Notes: generated by a model not told the origin, from the letters alone. DNA of 64,000 nt from Nostoc sp. NMS8 (GCF_017115045.1 NZ_JABXKK010000032.1:62001-126000); one strand, 5' to 3'. Positions 8,491 to 18,115 are shown, counted from the stretch's first letter. Program-made: numbers and translations.

Positions 8491-10336
8491 AATTCTGCTG
8501 ACAATGATAAAGTTCATATTCGTAGCCATCGACGCCTGGTAAAGATTGAGTATCAGACATAACGCACGTTTTGACGGCTTCTGCGACGGGGGCGTGAAAG
8601 TTTACCAACCATAAGTCAAAAGGTCGTGGTAATTTATTTAAAGTATTTTCTAGAGCTATGGTGGAAGTATTGGGGTCTTGGTCTTGATGGGCAAGGAGAA
8701 ACAGAGGTTTTTGGAGTGAATTGCCAAGTTTAATCTCCCTAGCTACCCCCATCATTTCCCCAGTGTGTACATAAGTTTTGTGGGTAGTGGCAATCAGTAC
8801 TGGCACTGGGGATATTTGTTGAATTAGTTGCACAAACAGGTCAGGGCGATAATATTTTTGATAGCCGAGATTGCAGAATACTGTAACTGCACTCAAAAAT
8901 GCCATTGACCAAATTAAGATCACGGCTTTTTTGCCATTTATTCCCCATCTACCGATGGTTTTGATGCCATTTTTCCCTGGTTCTCTTCCCAGCAATTCCT
9001 GGGGAGGATGCCAACAAGCTGCCAGACTTGTGCCTAGTAAAATAACGATCGCCGGAAAGTAAACAAAATTATATCTAGCACCTCTGGTCAGATCGATACC
9101 TAAAAAGTAGGTAAAGATAAAGAATAAAGCGATCGCACCGATGGCGACTCCGATAAAAACCTGAATCATAATTCGGTTTTCTGGGTGCTGTAGTTGAATC
9201 TTAATTCCACGTAACAAAATTGGTACTGCCCAAATAAAGAAAGTCAACATCACCACTCCAGAAGGAATCACAACCAAAGCTTGAGAAGATTCCACTGGTA
9301 ATAGGCAAATCATGGCAATCAATGTTCCCAAAGCCTGAAAAATTGGGCTTAACCAATCTAGTCCAACGCGCGAACCTCGAATCCACTCGGTCAAAACACC
9401 ACGATTTTTATTCTCTAATAAGATTGGTATCCAAATTAAACCCGCCACACAAGTACCTATAGCAACGGCATAGATGCGCCGCCAGAGAGGAGAGAAAAGG
9501 AGAGAAAATTTGCTGCTAGTTTGCAATTGAAGCCAAGCAAGAAAAATCAAAACTACGGCTTCTGTGCAGAGGGTGAAGGTGAAGAAATAATGAGTCGCAA
9601 TACCTAAAGCATTAATTACTATCCAGAAAAGTGCTATCCAGATGGGTAAAGGTGTGCGGTTTCGAATATGACGTGTGGCAATTACTAAGCAGGTGAGGGA
9701 ACCAATTACCCATAAGATTGCCAAAGTGTAATGACGCGCTTCTTGTGCTAAAAATACGCCGTAGGGTGATACTACCATCATGGCAGCAGTCAAGTGTCCC
9801 ACTAATGGCGAACGAAATGCTACTCTACCTAATACATAAATACATGGAATAGAGGCAGCGCCGAAGATTGCTGGTAATAATCGCGCCCCAAATAACGACA
9901 CTAATCCCCCGTCGCTGGGAAATAATTTCATCCACAGGTAAGCCAGCACAAAATATAGTGGTGGATGACTATCTTGTGTAGCTAAGTTATGAACCACATC
10001 AGCAATACTAGCCGTTGGGTTTAATTGCAATGGTTGCAATAAGGTATCAGGTGCGATCGCTCGATCTAAGGGTACTCCTAAAAAAGTATTTCCCAAGCTA
10101 AACACCAAGGTGGAAAATTCATCAGTCCAAGGAGGCTTTGCTGTCAAGTTGACTAGACGCAAGCTGAGGCCGATGAGCAACCACACTAGGTTCAGCAAAG
10201 AGTGAACCCAGAAAGGAGGAAGTCGAGCCTGCCAATTTTGCCAATGCTTGTGTTGTGAACCATGTTTGGCAGAGGCAAGTAGCAACGAGATCATTTTTCT
10301 GTAAAAATAAAATGCATCTGGGAAAAGAACTCTCAT
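8489..10336 (-). CDS. GT39-like membrane glycosyltransferase
   Basis: A 615-residue polytopic membrane protein of the glycosyltransferase 39/ArnT-like (GT-C) superfamily, which transfers sugars from lipid-phosphate donors on the outer face of the membrane. The first lumenal loop carries PPWTDEFSTL, with the catalytic-type Asp-Glu pair near residues 72-73, followed by DSHPPLYFVLAYLW and about ten hydrophobic helices. A soluble C-terminal domain follows. It is the second gene of a minus-strand pair: the gene 95 bases upstream encodes a GT2-GtrA protein that could make the polyprenyl-phosphate sugar used here. A later start at M15 (10294) is possible. Donor and acceptor are unknown. Confidence 0.8.
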   Translation of the reverse strand: MRVLFPDAFYFYRKMISLLLASAKHGSQHKHWQNWQARLPPFWVHSLLNLVWLLIGLSLRLVNLTAKPPWTDEFSTLVFSLGNTFLGVPLDRAIAPDTLLQPLQLNPTASIADVVHNLATQDSHPPLYFVLAYLWMKLFPSDGGLVSLFGARLLPAIFGAASIPCIYVLGRVAFRSPLVGHLTAAMMVVSPYGVFLAQEARHYTLAILWVIGSLTCLVIATRHIRNRTPLPIWIALFWIVINALGIATHYFFTFTLCTEAVVLIFLAWLQLQTSSKFSLLFSPLWRRIYAVAIGTCVAGLIWIPILLENKNRGVLTEWIRGSRVGLDWLSPIFQALGTLIAMICLLPVESSQALVVIPSGVVMLTFFIWAVPILLRGIKIQLQHPENRIMIQVFIGVAIGAIALFFIFTYFLGIDLTRGARYNFVYFPAIVILLGTSLAACWHPPQELLGREPGKNGIKTIGRWGINGKKAVILIWSMAFLSAVTVFCNLGYQKYYRPDLFVQLIQQISPVPVLIATTHKTYVHTGEMMGVAREIKLGNSLQKPLFLLAHQDQDPNTSTIALENTLNKLPRPFDLWLVNFHAPVAEAVKTCVMSDTQSLPGVDGYEYELYHCQQN

Positions 10337-10431
10337 TGCTGGGCCTCACACGAATGGATTTGTAGATTTGACGCTGAAGATTGAAGTTCGTTCTAAAAAC
10401 AAAAATCAAAATCTCAAATCCCTCGTTGTGA

Positions 10432-11676
10432 TTATTTCACGTCGGTGACACGCCAGCTAAGTTTCAAATTAATCCAGAAATTCCAGATAGTAGCAACTGC
10501 GATCGCAATAAAGTTGGCAATATAACGGTTGTGAATAATAAAGTTGAATACCAAATTCAAGATCAGTACATTCAATACCAGTCCAGCCAGGCAAATGGCG
10601 TTGAATTTCAAAAACCGCTTCAGGCGTTGATGCCATTCTTGCTGTCTGGCGCTGACATCAGCAAATGTCCAAGCATCATTCCAGAAGAAATTATTTAAAA
10701 TTGCAATCTCACCGGCAACAATTTTGCTGCGTGTCAGTGGCCAAGCCAAGGTAGTGGGATCGCTCAGTAAATAAAGTATTGCCATATCCACAAAGACGCC
10801 ACTAAAGCCAACTAATCCAAAACGCAGAAATCGACTGACGGGGAAATTGACTTTTTTACTCAACCGTCCGACTCGCCCTGTGGAAAGCCGCAACCGTACT
10901 AAGTGGTGGATGTAATCTATATATTGCTTCCATGTCACCTTACTCTCGCCCTCTGTGCGTTCGCGGAACACATACCCAACTTCGGCAACTTGGTCTACAT
11001 TTCCCCGGCCGATTACTTCTAGGAGAATTTTGTATCCAACTGGATTGAGTGCTGCATTGGCGATCGCACTCCGACGCACCATAAAATAACCGCTCATGGG
11101 GTCGGAAACTCTGCCTAGTACCCCCGGTAAGATCACCAAGCCTAACAACTGAGCGCCACGAGACAAGAAACGCCTGACGACACTCCAGCTACTAACACCG
11201 CCTCCTTCCACATGACGGCTGGCTACAGCTAAATCTGCTCCCTGCTCAACACTACGCAACAATTGCATCAGCACCTCTGGCGGATGCTGCAAATCTCCAT
11301 CAATTACCCCCAACACATTCCCCGTCGCAGCCTGCCACCCACGAATCACCGCTGACGATAGCCCCCGTTCCTGTTGGCGTCGCATCACCCGCAACACGGG
11401 ATATTCTGGTATTAAGGATTGCGCTATTTCCCAAGTTCGGTCTGGGCTATCATCGTCTACCACTATTAGTTCATAGCTTCCTGGAATAGATTCATCTAAT
11501 AACTGACTCAGTATGCTAACTACATTCTTGATGTTGTCACGCTCTTTATAAGTGGGAATTACTAGAGAAAGCTCGATAGATTCACTACTTGTACCCACAT
11601 CGTTAAGAGGTAACTCTGAAATCTTTAGTGGTCCAGTTGGTACTGTTAACAGCGAGTTGGATGAGTTTGTCTTCAT
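10432..11676 (-). CDS. GT2 glycosyltransferase fused to GtrA domain (polyprenyl-phosphate sugar synthase type)
   Basis: A 414-residue two-domain protein. The N-terminal part is a dolichol-phosphate-mannose-synthase-like GT2 domain: SLVIPTYKERDNI, then VVDDDSPDRTW (about 72-82) and VIDGDLQHPPE (about 124-134). The C-terminal part (about 283-410) is a four-helix GtrA-like domain, beginning FLRFGLVGFSG, thought to flip or hold lipid-linked sugars. An in-frame TTG at 11727 would add 17 residues; the ATG at 11676 is preferred. With the following GT39-like gene it forms a plausible unit for sugar transfer via polyprenyl phosphate. Confidence 0.88.
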   Translation of the reverse strand: MKTNSSNSLLTVPTGPLKISELPLNDVGTSSESIELSLVIPTYKERDNIKNVVSILSQLLDESIPGSYELIVVDDDSPDRTWEIAQSLIPEYPVLRVMRRQQERGLSSAVIRGWQAATGNVLGVIDGDLQHPPEVLMQLLRSVEQGADLAVASRHVEGGGVSSWSVVRRFLSRGAQLLGLVILPGVLGRVSDPMSGYFMVRRSAIANAALNPVGYKILLEVIGRGNVDQVAEVGYVFRERTEGESKVTWKQYIDYIHHLVRLRLSTGRVGRLSKKVNFPVSRFLRFGLVGFSGVFVDMAILYLLSDPTTLAWPLTRSKIVAGEIAILNNFFWNDAWTFADVSARQQEWHQRLKRFLKFNAICLAGLVLNVLILNLVFNFIIHNRYIANFIAIAVATIWNFWINLKLSWRVTDVK

Positions 11677-12751
11677 GTTCCAAATTGCAGAACGGGGATG
11701 TGTAAAGTCCGTGGAAAATAGAGCCAAACATCTGCTGACTTTATTGACTGAATCTAGTTACTCAAAACTTGAGGGATACTTTTGTTACAGTTAACTGTTC
11801 TGAGATTTTAGTAATTTCCGCACTTAAATTCACAGCATTTTCCCAAATTTAATCTAAATTTCGCATTTCACTACTTATTTTTATGGTGTTGTTTTTTAGT
11901 TACATATATTTATATACACATACTGTACCATTAAGTAAACTAAGTCAATAAATATACACCTAATTTATGAAATTTTTATAATCTTTTAATATTAATATGG
12001 GTAATCTCAATTAAATATGAAGTATCGTAAATTTTGCTAACATACTTCCACGTTGTTATTGTTAATAATTTGATGGATAAATAATTTGTTATGAAATAAA
12101 TTTTGGTTGATATGACAAAAGGCGCAAATTTTAATGACATCAGCTTGTTATATCTGCAAATAAAATTACTTGTACCAATTTAATGTAAGTTGCAGATATC
12201 TTGATCTCCCTAAATCCCCCTTAAAAAGGGGGACTTTGATAGGCGTTTTTCCGGTTCCCCCCTTAAAAAGGGGGGCTAGGGGGGATCGAATTCTATGCAG
12301 CTTCATAAAGAATTGGTATTATTCATCTAGTCAATCTGGAATTAATCAAAAACCACAAAATAGAGAAATATTAAAGTAGCTTTTTGTGAAATAATGGTAG
12401 CGATTTTTCAACTGTAAGAGCAACTGTAGGATTCCTGTTTGATTTTGGAAAAAATGACCTGCTCCAAAAAGTCACAAGCAATTATTGAAGTAGACATATA
12501 CAGATATTCCGTTTTTGTAATATCTATCAACGTTTAACGATCTAAAAAATAAACTCAATAAAAACTAAATGTTTAATCAATAAGTATACTATTTAGGAGA
12601 TATTGGATAATAAATCTGTCAAAAGTAATACCATAAAATCCCCCAATAGGGCATTGCAAAAAAGAGAAAAGTTTTGTTTGTTATTAAAATGACGGTGTAG
12701 CTTTATTGCTTGTTTTGACTAAATTAACATCTTAAGAATACAGGGTAAATC
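11677..12751. other. Long A+T-rich intergenic region
   Basis: About 1.07 kb between divergent genes. It is very A+T-rich, with the inverted-repeat element at 12203-12287 as its only clear structure. I looked for a cobalamin riboswitch or a NikR-type operator before the metal-transporter gene and saw neither. Confidence 0.5.
12203..12287. repeat. Inverted-repeat element of the CCCCCTTAAAAAGGGGG type
   Basis: An 85-base element. The left end GATCTCCCTAAATCCCCC is the imperfect reverse complement of the right end GGGGGGCTAGGGGGGATC. Each half carries its own TTAAAAAGGGGG hairpin. This type of repeat is widespread in filamentous cyanobacteria. An apparent reading frame across it is not credible as a gene. 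Confidence 0.75.
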
Positions 12752-13675
12752 ATGCATATTCCTGATGGATTTGTTTCTGTACCAGTAGCAGGGGCTACTG
12801 GTTTAGCGAGTGCGGCAGCACTGTTTATTGCCTTCGGGCGATCGCAAGAAGCCTTTGGTATCCGTCGTGCGCCCATATTGGGACTAACCACCGCCTTTAT
12901 TTTTGCCGCCCAGATGATCAATTTTCCGGTAGCAGGTGGTACTAGTGGTCACTTGTTGGGAGGAACTTTAGCTGCGATCGTTTTGGGCAGCCCTTGGGCA
13001 GGAACATTGTGTCTCGCAACAGTTTTAATTATTCAAGCCGTGCTATTTGCTGATGGTGGCATTACAGCCTTGGGAGCAAACATTTTTAACATGGCAGTAG
13101 TTGGGGTTTGGGTTGGCTGGGTTTTAACCGAAACCTTGCAACGGCTGTTTGGGGGATCTAAAGGACGCTTACCCTTGGCTGCTGGTATAGCAGCTGGTGT
13201 AAGTGTAGTGGTAGCTGCGATCGCTTGTGCCATTGAATTAGCCCTCTCTGGAACTGCACCTGTCGCGATCGTTTTACCAGCGATGACTGGTGTGCATATT
13301 CTGATTGGCATCGGCGAAGGGCTGATTACTGGGGGTGTGCTGACTTACTTAGCCAGAGCCAGACCAGATTTGTTACCAGGAGAACAGCAGGAGTTTCGCG
13401 GTTGGTCAGTACCCATTGTCACCATTTTCTTGATTGCGGGAGTGCTGTCACTCTTTGCCTCAGCCTGGCCCGATGGTTTGGAAAAAGTTGCCGAAAATAC
13501 AGGCTTCATCAACTTAGCCAATCAAGTACGGATAATTGTGCCTACACCTTTAGCTAACTATAGTATTGAAGGTTTGGGGACAATTGGCACTAGTATTGCT
13601 GGATTGGTGGGAGCTGCGGTTTGCTTTGCTGTGGCCTTTGGCATTGCCAAGGTAGTGAAACCGAAAAATGCTTAA
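12752..13675 (+). CDS. cbiM: ECF transporter substrate-binding subunit CbiM/NikM with fused PDGLE (CbiN/NikN-like) tail
   Basis: A 307-residue membrane subunit that captures Co2+ or Ni2+ for an energy-coupling-factor transporter. The N-terminus MHIPDG is the metal site of the family: the free amine of Met1 and His2, with His67 in GTSGHLLGG, match the Ni-ligand set known from NikM2. About seven hydrophobic helices follow. The C-terminal part has the PDGLE signature (240-244), so the CbiN/NikN-like component is fused. The stop overlaps the start of the next gene, showing translational coupling. No cobalamin riboswitch precedes it, and cobalt versus nickel cannot be decided here. Confidence 0.9.
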   Translation: MHIPDGFVSVPVAGATGLASAAALFIAFGRSQEAFGIRRAPILGLTTAFIFAAQMINFPVAGGTSGHLLGGTLAAIVLGSPWAGTLCLATVLIIQAVLFADGGITALGANIFNMAVVGVWVGWVLTETLQRLFGGSKGRLPLAAGIAAGVSVVVAAIACAIELALSGTAPVAIVLPAMTGVHILIGIGEGLITGGVLTYLARARPDLLPGEQQEFRGWSVPIVTIFLIAGVLSLFASAWPDGLEKVAENTGFINLANQVRIIVPTPLANYSIEGLGTIGTSIAGLVGAAVCFAVAFGIAKVVKPKNA

Positions 13676-14321
13676 ACTTTCCTTACCGCTACGCTTGCAA
13701 CTGTCTCTAGTGATTGTGGTGGGGGCAGCTTTATTAAAGCATCATGCTTGGTATGAACTAAGTATATATGGCGCGATCGCACTTATATGGGCTTGGTTAT
13801 TGCGCGTACCAATTCGCCAATTGGGAGGATTACTCGGCACAGAATTGATTTTTTTGTCATTGCTGGCCTTGCCCTTGGGATGGGAGCGAGCTAGTTTTTT
13901 GCTGGTTCGTTCGCTGATTTGTCTGGTTACAATGAATAGTTTTTTGTTAACCTTACCGCCCCACAGTTTCGGTATTGCCCTTAAAAGTTTACCCGTACCA
14001 GCACCTTTAAAAGAAAACTTGTTGTTAGCTGGGCAATATATGGAAATTTTACTCTCAGAAGTAACCCGGATGCGACGCAGCGCCCAATTACGCGGTTTGA
14101 CTGGTACAGGGGGATGGTTGCGTTATGCCAGTGCTGCCATGATTGGAGCTTTGTATCTCCGTAGTTTAGATAGGGCAGAGCGAGTTTACGCGGCAATGGT
14201 AACTCGTGGTTACAACGGACAATTACTCATAGATTCTACCCTCAGACCAAAAGAACGTTTTGCCCTATTACTAGCTTGGGCGATCGCTACTGTTATCACC
14301 CTAACTTCTTACAAAATTTAA
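13668..14321 (+). CDS. cbiQ: ECF transporter transmembrane subunit CbiQ/NikQ
   Basis: A 217-residue T-component of the cobalt/nickel ECF transporter, which couples the ATPases to the substrate-binding subunit in the membrane. It starts eight bases inside the preceding gene (ATGCTTAA overlap). Hydrophobic helices fill residues about 8-105. The cytoplasmic coupling helices carry the two short Arg-Gly signatures: SAQLRGLTG near 140 and AMVTRGYNG near 175. It is slightly shorter than most CbiQ proteins, but both signatures and the last helix are present. Confidence 0.88.
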   Translation: MLKLSLPLRLQLSLVIVVGAALLKHHAWYELSIYGAIALIWAWLLRVPIRQLGGLLGTELIFLSLLALPLGWERASFLLVRSLICLVTMNSFLLTLPPHSFGIALKSLPVPAPLKENLLLAGQYMEILLSEVTRMRRSAQLRGLTGTGGWLRYASAAMIGALYLRSLDRAERVYAAMVTRGYNGQLLIDSTLRPKERFALLLAWAIATVITLTSYKI

Positions 14322-14337
14322 CCCACTCCTCAGAGAC

Positions 14338-14441
14338 CAATACGCTTGGGTTGAGAAATTTATCCGTTGAGGCAGGCAGTTCTTGAGCAGGGGATACAGG
14401 GGATGCAGGGGGGGAGAAAAAAGCTTATCCCAAGCGTATTG
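14338..14441. mobile_element. MITE-like element with perfect 13-bp inverted ends
   Basis: CAATACGCTTGGG at 14338-14350 is exactly inverted at 14429-14441. The 104-base element lies in the gap between the T-component and ATPase genes, followed directly by a copy of the dispersed palindrome at 14447-14470. It has no coding capacity. No clear target duplication was seen. Confidence 0.65.
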
Positions 14442-14497
14442 CCTTATAGACGCGATTTATCGCGTTTCTACTGTACACTCCATTACATAGGTAAATT

Positions 14498-15262
14498 TTG
14501 AAATCTTTGACTTCCAATTCCCAAACATCAACCAGTAAACCCCATACAGCCGTAGTGGAGGTTGAGAACCTGGTGTACGCATATTCCCAGCCGGAGCCAG
14601 TATTACAACAAATTTCTTTTACCTTAAACAAAGGCGATCGCGTAGCATTGATGGGAGCAACGGGTTCGGGGAAAAGTACCTTGTTGGAGAACCTAATTGG
14701 CTTAAAACAACCGCAATCTGGGAAAATTGCAATTAATGGTATTCCCGTAGAACCGCAAACCTTACCCCAAGTGCGTCGTCAAATTGGTTTTAGCTTCCAA
14801 GATGCCAACGACCAATTATTTATGCCCACCATCTTAGAAGATGTTACCTTTGGGCCACGTAACTATGGTATGTCTCCAGCAGAGGCAAGCGATCGCGCCC
14901 GACAGTTATTAGCTGATTTTGGTCTAGAAGCCTACGCCAATCGTTCTGCACATGAACTTTCTGGTGGACAAAGACGCCTAGCCGCCCTAGCCTCGATTTT
15001 AGCCCTAGAACCGACAATTCTAATTTTGGATGAACCAACTAACGGTCTAGATCCAGCATGGCGGCGTCATTTGGCGCAAGTCTTGTTAAAATTACCCGTG
15101 CAGGCGATTTTAATTGCCTCCCACGATCTACATTGGTTAGGCAGAGTTACTCAACGCGCTTTGGTGTTGTCTGGTGGTCAAATTCAAATAGACAGCGACA
15201 TTCAACCACTTTTGCAGGATGGTGCTACTTTAGACAAGTTGGGTTTGCCAATAGATTGGTGA
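14498..15262 (+). CDS. cbiO: ECF transporter ATP-binding subunit CbiO/NikO
   Basis: A 254-residue ABC ATPase that powers the cobalt/nickel ECF transporter. It has Walker A GATGSGKST (53-61), a Q-loop in GFSFQDANDQLF (97-108, characteristic of ECF ATPases), the signature ELSGGQRR (153-160), Walker B ILILDEPTNGLD (174-185) and the H-loop in ASHDLHWL. The start used here is TTG at 14498; a GTG at 14555 would still leave a complete domain. It is separated from the T-component gene by 176 bases of repeat sequence, so it may no longer be tightly coupled to it. Confidence 0.9.
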   Translation: MKSLTSNSQTSTSKPHTAVVEVENLVYAYSQPEPVLQQISFTLNKGDRVALMGATGSGKSTLLENLIGLKQPQSGKIAINGIPVEPQTLPQVRRQIGFSFQDANDQLFMPTILEDVTFGPRNYGMSPAEASDRARQLLADFGLEAYANRSAHELSGGQRRLAALASILALEPTILILDEPTNGLDPAWRRHLAQVLLKLPVQAILIASHDLHWLGRVTQRALVLSGGQIQIDSDIQPLLQDGATLDKLGLPIDW

Positions 15263-15403
15263 TTTGGGCATTGAAAAGAGGCAAAGGGGCAGGGTGCGGG
15301 GGGCAGAGGGAAACTCTTCTCCCTAGCTCCCTGCTCCCCAATTCCCTTATTTACTCGTAATATTGGATACTATATTCTCTGTTTTATTGCTGTTGGGGTG
15401 TTA

Positions 15404-15883
15404 ATGTCTATTTTACATAAATATACTGTTCTTGCTCCTGTTGGCCTGAGCATTGCTTTGTTCGTTACTAGTTGCAGCGAAAATAAAGTCTCTCAGTGTC
15501 AGCGACTAATTCGAGTTGTAAATGCCGGAACTTCTCTGATTGATAAAAATAAAGGAACCCAAGTGATAACCAGCATACAGCTATCTAAAGATTTAGAATT
15601 TGTGACTAAATCCATTGGGGAATTGAAGTTAACAGATCCGAAGCTGAAAGAATTTCAAAGCGGTTTTGTCAAGATTTTTCAAAATCTCAGTCAAGCGATC
15701 GCTATTGCAGGTAAAGCGCTTGGTGCAACCAAAACAGCAGAAGCATCCGCATCTGGCAGAGAAAAAATCCAAAAGGCTAGAGCCGATATTGATTCAACAC
15801 TGACAACAGCAGCTACAACTGTTGGCAAACAATCAGATACGTTAGTCAATGAAATGAATAAGTATTGTAATCAGCCTGAATAA
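15404..15883 (+). CDS. Putative lipoprotein of unknown function
   Basis: A 159-residue protein with an N-terminal hydrophobic segment ending in ALFVTSC, a plausible lipobox with Cys at about residue 24, so it is probably a membrane-attached lipoprotein. The mature part is mainly helical (QSGFVKIFQNLSQAIAIAGK) and ends with a single Cys, reminiscent of small helical-bundle proteins. The ATG at 15404 has GGGG six bases upstream; a GTG two codons earlier is also open. I do not recognise a named family. It lies on the plus strand behind the metal transporter but 141 bases away, with repeats between. Confidence 0.65.
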   Translation: MSILHKYTVLAPVGLSIALFVTSCSENKVSQCQRLIRVVNAGTSLIDKNKGTQVITSIQLSKDLEFVTKSIGELKLTDPKLKEFQSGFVKIFQNLSQAIAIAGKALGATKTAEASASGREKIQKARADIDSTLTTAATTVGKQSDTLVNEMNKYCNQPE

Positions 15884-16071
15884 TTTATCTGGGGGATTGG
15901 GTATTGCGGATTAGGTACTAAAGAATTAGAAACTAGTTTTTTCCAGTCCCCAGCCCCCAATCCATAGTCCCCATCCACAGTAACTTTTATCACTACTTTT
16001 TTTTAAAGTTTCCTGATATACACCAACTTTGTCTGTCAAAAGAGATATTGGTGCAAGTCAAATGAAATACC

Positions 16072-17964
16072 ATGAGTGATATTAGTCTACTGATGGCGGG
16101 TGTGTTAGTAACAGCGCCAATATCTGCGCTAAATTTACCACAACAGCCTATAAATACGTCAGAAAATTCGGTGCAGGAGTCAACACAGGAAAATTTGTCT
16201 AAAGTTGTTTCACCTGCTGAAATTACACCGCCTGAATTCGTGCAACCAGATATAACCACTTCACCAGCTATAAAGAATAAGTACGAAAATATACTTAAAA
16301 AAAGTAGAGAAAAAATTCAATTTATCAGTTCTCCTAATTTACCTGAATTAAAAGATACTCAGTCTGTAACAGAAGTTGCACAGAACCAGAAAAACACAGA
16401 AGAATTCTTTCTATCTCCCCATCCCTCAGACTCAGACAATCAAATGTCTCAAGTCACTTCAGTCTCGCAACTCCAAGATGTGCAACCCTCTGATTGGGCT
16501 TTTGGTACTTTGCAGTCTTTAGTAGAACGCTATGGCTGCATTGCTGGATACCCAGATGGGACTTATCTAGGGAATCGTAGCATCAGCCGTTATGAATTTG
16601 CGGCTGGTTTAGATGCTTGCTTAGAGAAGATTAACAATGCGATGCCTGCGGCGGGCTACGCCTACGCTAACAATAAAGTTAATACTGTTAATAACGAAGA
16701 TTTAGTCTTGCTGCAAAGGTTGCAAGGCGAATTCAAAGCCGAGTTGCAGCAATTACAGCAGCGTATCAAGGCTGTGGAAAACCACAATAGTGAATTACAG
16801 GGTAATAAGTTTTCGACAACTACCAGATTATTTGGTCAAGCTATTTTCAGTATTCAGGGAACCAATAGCCCCGATGTAGATTTGTTTCCTAGAGATGGAA
16901 TACCTGAACGTCAGGGAAAAACTAATCTGACTTTTACAAGTAGCGCCCAACTCACCTTAGCAACTTCATTTACAGGGCGAGATTTGCTGTTAACTGGGCT
17001 ATCTGCTGGTAATTTGGGTTCTAATGCATCCTTGCTATCTAACAATATGGGGCGGTTGGGTTTCGAGTCAAATACCAACAACAATCTAGTTATTAGCGAT
17101 TTATCTTATCGATTTCTTCTCTCGGATAACTTGGGAATTGTCGTAGGTACGGCGGGAGTCAACCCCATCAACACCTTTCGCGGTATTAGCCCTTTAGAAG
17201 GTTCTAGTGACGGTGCAATTTCTCTATTTGGTCAACGAAACCCGATTTTAAGTATTGGTAACGGCAGTGGTGGTATAGGCTTTGATTGGCAGATTAGCGA
17301 TCGCATCAGTTTACAAGGTGTTTATAGTGCAGAAATACCCAATTTTCCAGGCGATATCAACCAAGGCGGATTATTTGGCGGTAGATTTACTGCTGGCGCT
17401 CAGTTAAGTTTAGCACCCACTAATAACCTTGATATCGGCGTACATTATCTTTATTCCCACTCCCCAGATGGCTTATTAGCAAGTGGTATCGGCGATTCTC
17501 AACTGATTTCGCCTTTTGCAGATCCTACAGCTTTCAATACCCAAGCAATTGGTGCTAGCGTTGCTTGGCGAATTAACCCTAACTTGCAATTGGGCGGTTG
17601 GGGTGGCTTTACTTCCTCCAAACCATTAAACCTTCCTGGAAGTGTGGAAACCACCAACTGGATGGTATTCGCGGCTTTTCCCAATTTGCTGCGCTCTGGG
17701 AATTTAGGAGGCGTTCTCGTCGGACAACCGCCCAAAATTACTTCGAGTAGTTTACCCGAAGGCTTTAATTTTCCTAACTTTTCTGATGGGGGAACAGCAG
17801 GCGGACGTAGTGACACATCAATTCACGTAGAAGTTTTTTACCGCGCCCAACTCAGCGACAACATTGCTTTGACTCCAGGTTTATTTGTCATTTTCAATCC
17901 CGATCACAATGCTGCTAACGATGCATTGGTAGTTGGCGCATTAAGAGCAACTTTCCGGTTCTAA
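16072..17964 (+). CDS. SLH-domain outer-membrane porin (iron uptake porin/OprB type)
   Basis: A 630-residue cyanobacterial outer-membrane porin. After a long low-complexity N-terminal region, an SLH domain spans about residues 131-190 (VSQLQDVQPSDWAFGTLQSL begins it). A coiled coil at about 210-243 (LLQRLQGEFKAELQQLQQRI) follows, then a beta-barrel from about 248 to a terminal Phe. The SLH domain binds the periplasmic cell wall, and related porins take up iron or small solutes. Two points are odd. The N-terminal hydrophobic stretch has no basic residues, unlike a normal signal peptide. Residues 190-199 (AMPAAGYAYA) are encoded by a dispersed repeat. Confidence 0.88.
   Translation: MSDISLLMAGVLVTAPISALNLPQQPINTSENSVQESTQENLSKVVSPAEITPPEFVQPDITTSPAIKNKYENILKKSREKIQFISSPNLPELKDTQSVTEVAQNQKNTEEFFLSPHPSDSDNQMSQVTSVSQLQDVQPSDWAFGTLQSLVERYGCIAGYPDGTYLGNRSISRYEFAAGLDACLEKINNAMPAAGYAYANNKVNTVNNEDLVLLQRLQGEFKAELQQLQQRIKAVENHNSELQGNKFSTTTRLFGQAIFSIQGTNSPDVDLFPRDGIPERQGKTNLTFTSSAQLTLATSFTGRDLLLTGLSAGNLGSNASLLSNNMGRLGFESNTNNNLVISDLSYRFLLSDNLGIVVGTAGVNPINTFRGISPLEGSSDGAISLFGQRNPILSIGNGSGGIGFDWQISDRISLQGVYSAEIPNFPGDINQGGLFGGRFTAGAQLSLAPTNNLDIGVHYLYSHSPDGLLASGIGDSQLISPFADPTAFNTQAIGASVAWRINPNLQLGGWGGFTSSKPLNLPGSVETTNWMVFAAFPNLLRSGNLGGVLVGQPPKITSSSLPEGFNFPNFSDGGTAGGRSDTSIHVEVFYRAQLSDNIALTPGLFVIFNPDHNAANDALVVGALRATFRF
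16639..16667 (+). repeat. Dispersed repeat inside the porin gene
   Basis: GCGATGCCTGCGGCGGGCTA, then CGCCTACGC. This is the same repeat as the intergenic copies at 1134, 37247, 38986 (inverted) and 41042. Here it lies in frame, between the SLH domain and the coiled coil. Confidence 0.75.
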
Positions 17965-18115
17965 TTTTGTACTGATGTAAATGTAATTAAATACGCTATT
18001 TCCATACTGCCTAATTCAGTACTAGACGCTTTAATTATCTAGTGAGAGCAAGGTAAATTCTGGTGTTAACACAATGCGTATTTTTTTTATATGTGATTAA
18101 AGGAGCAAATTTTTC

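Noticed and set aside
12170..12379. Plus-strand open frame of 69 codons
   Set aside because: It runs across an inverted-repeat element (12203-12287), has no ribosome-binding site and no protein-like pattern.
12380..12751. Cobalamin riboswitch or NikR operator before cbiM
   Set aside because: Neither the B12-box-type sequence nor a GTATGA-N-TCATAC-type operator was found by eye.
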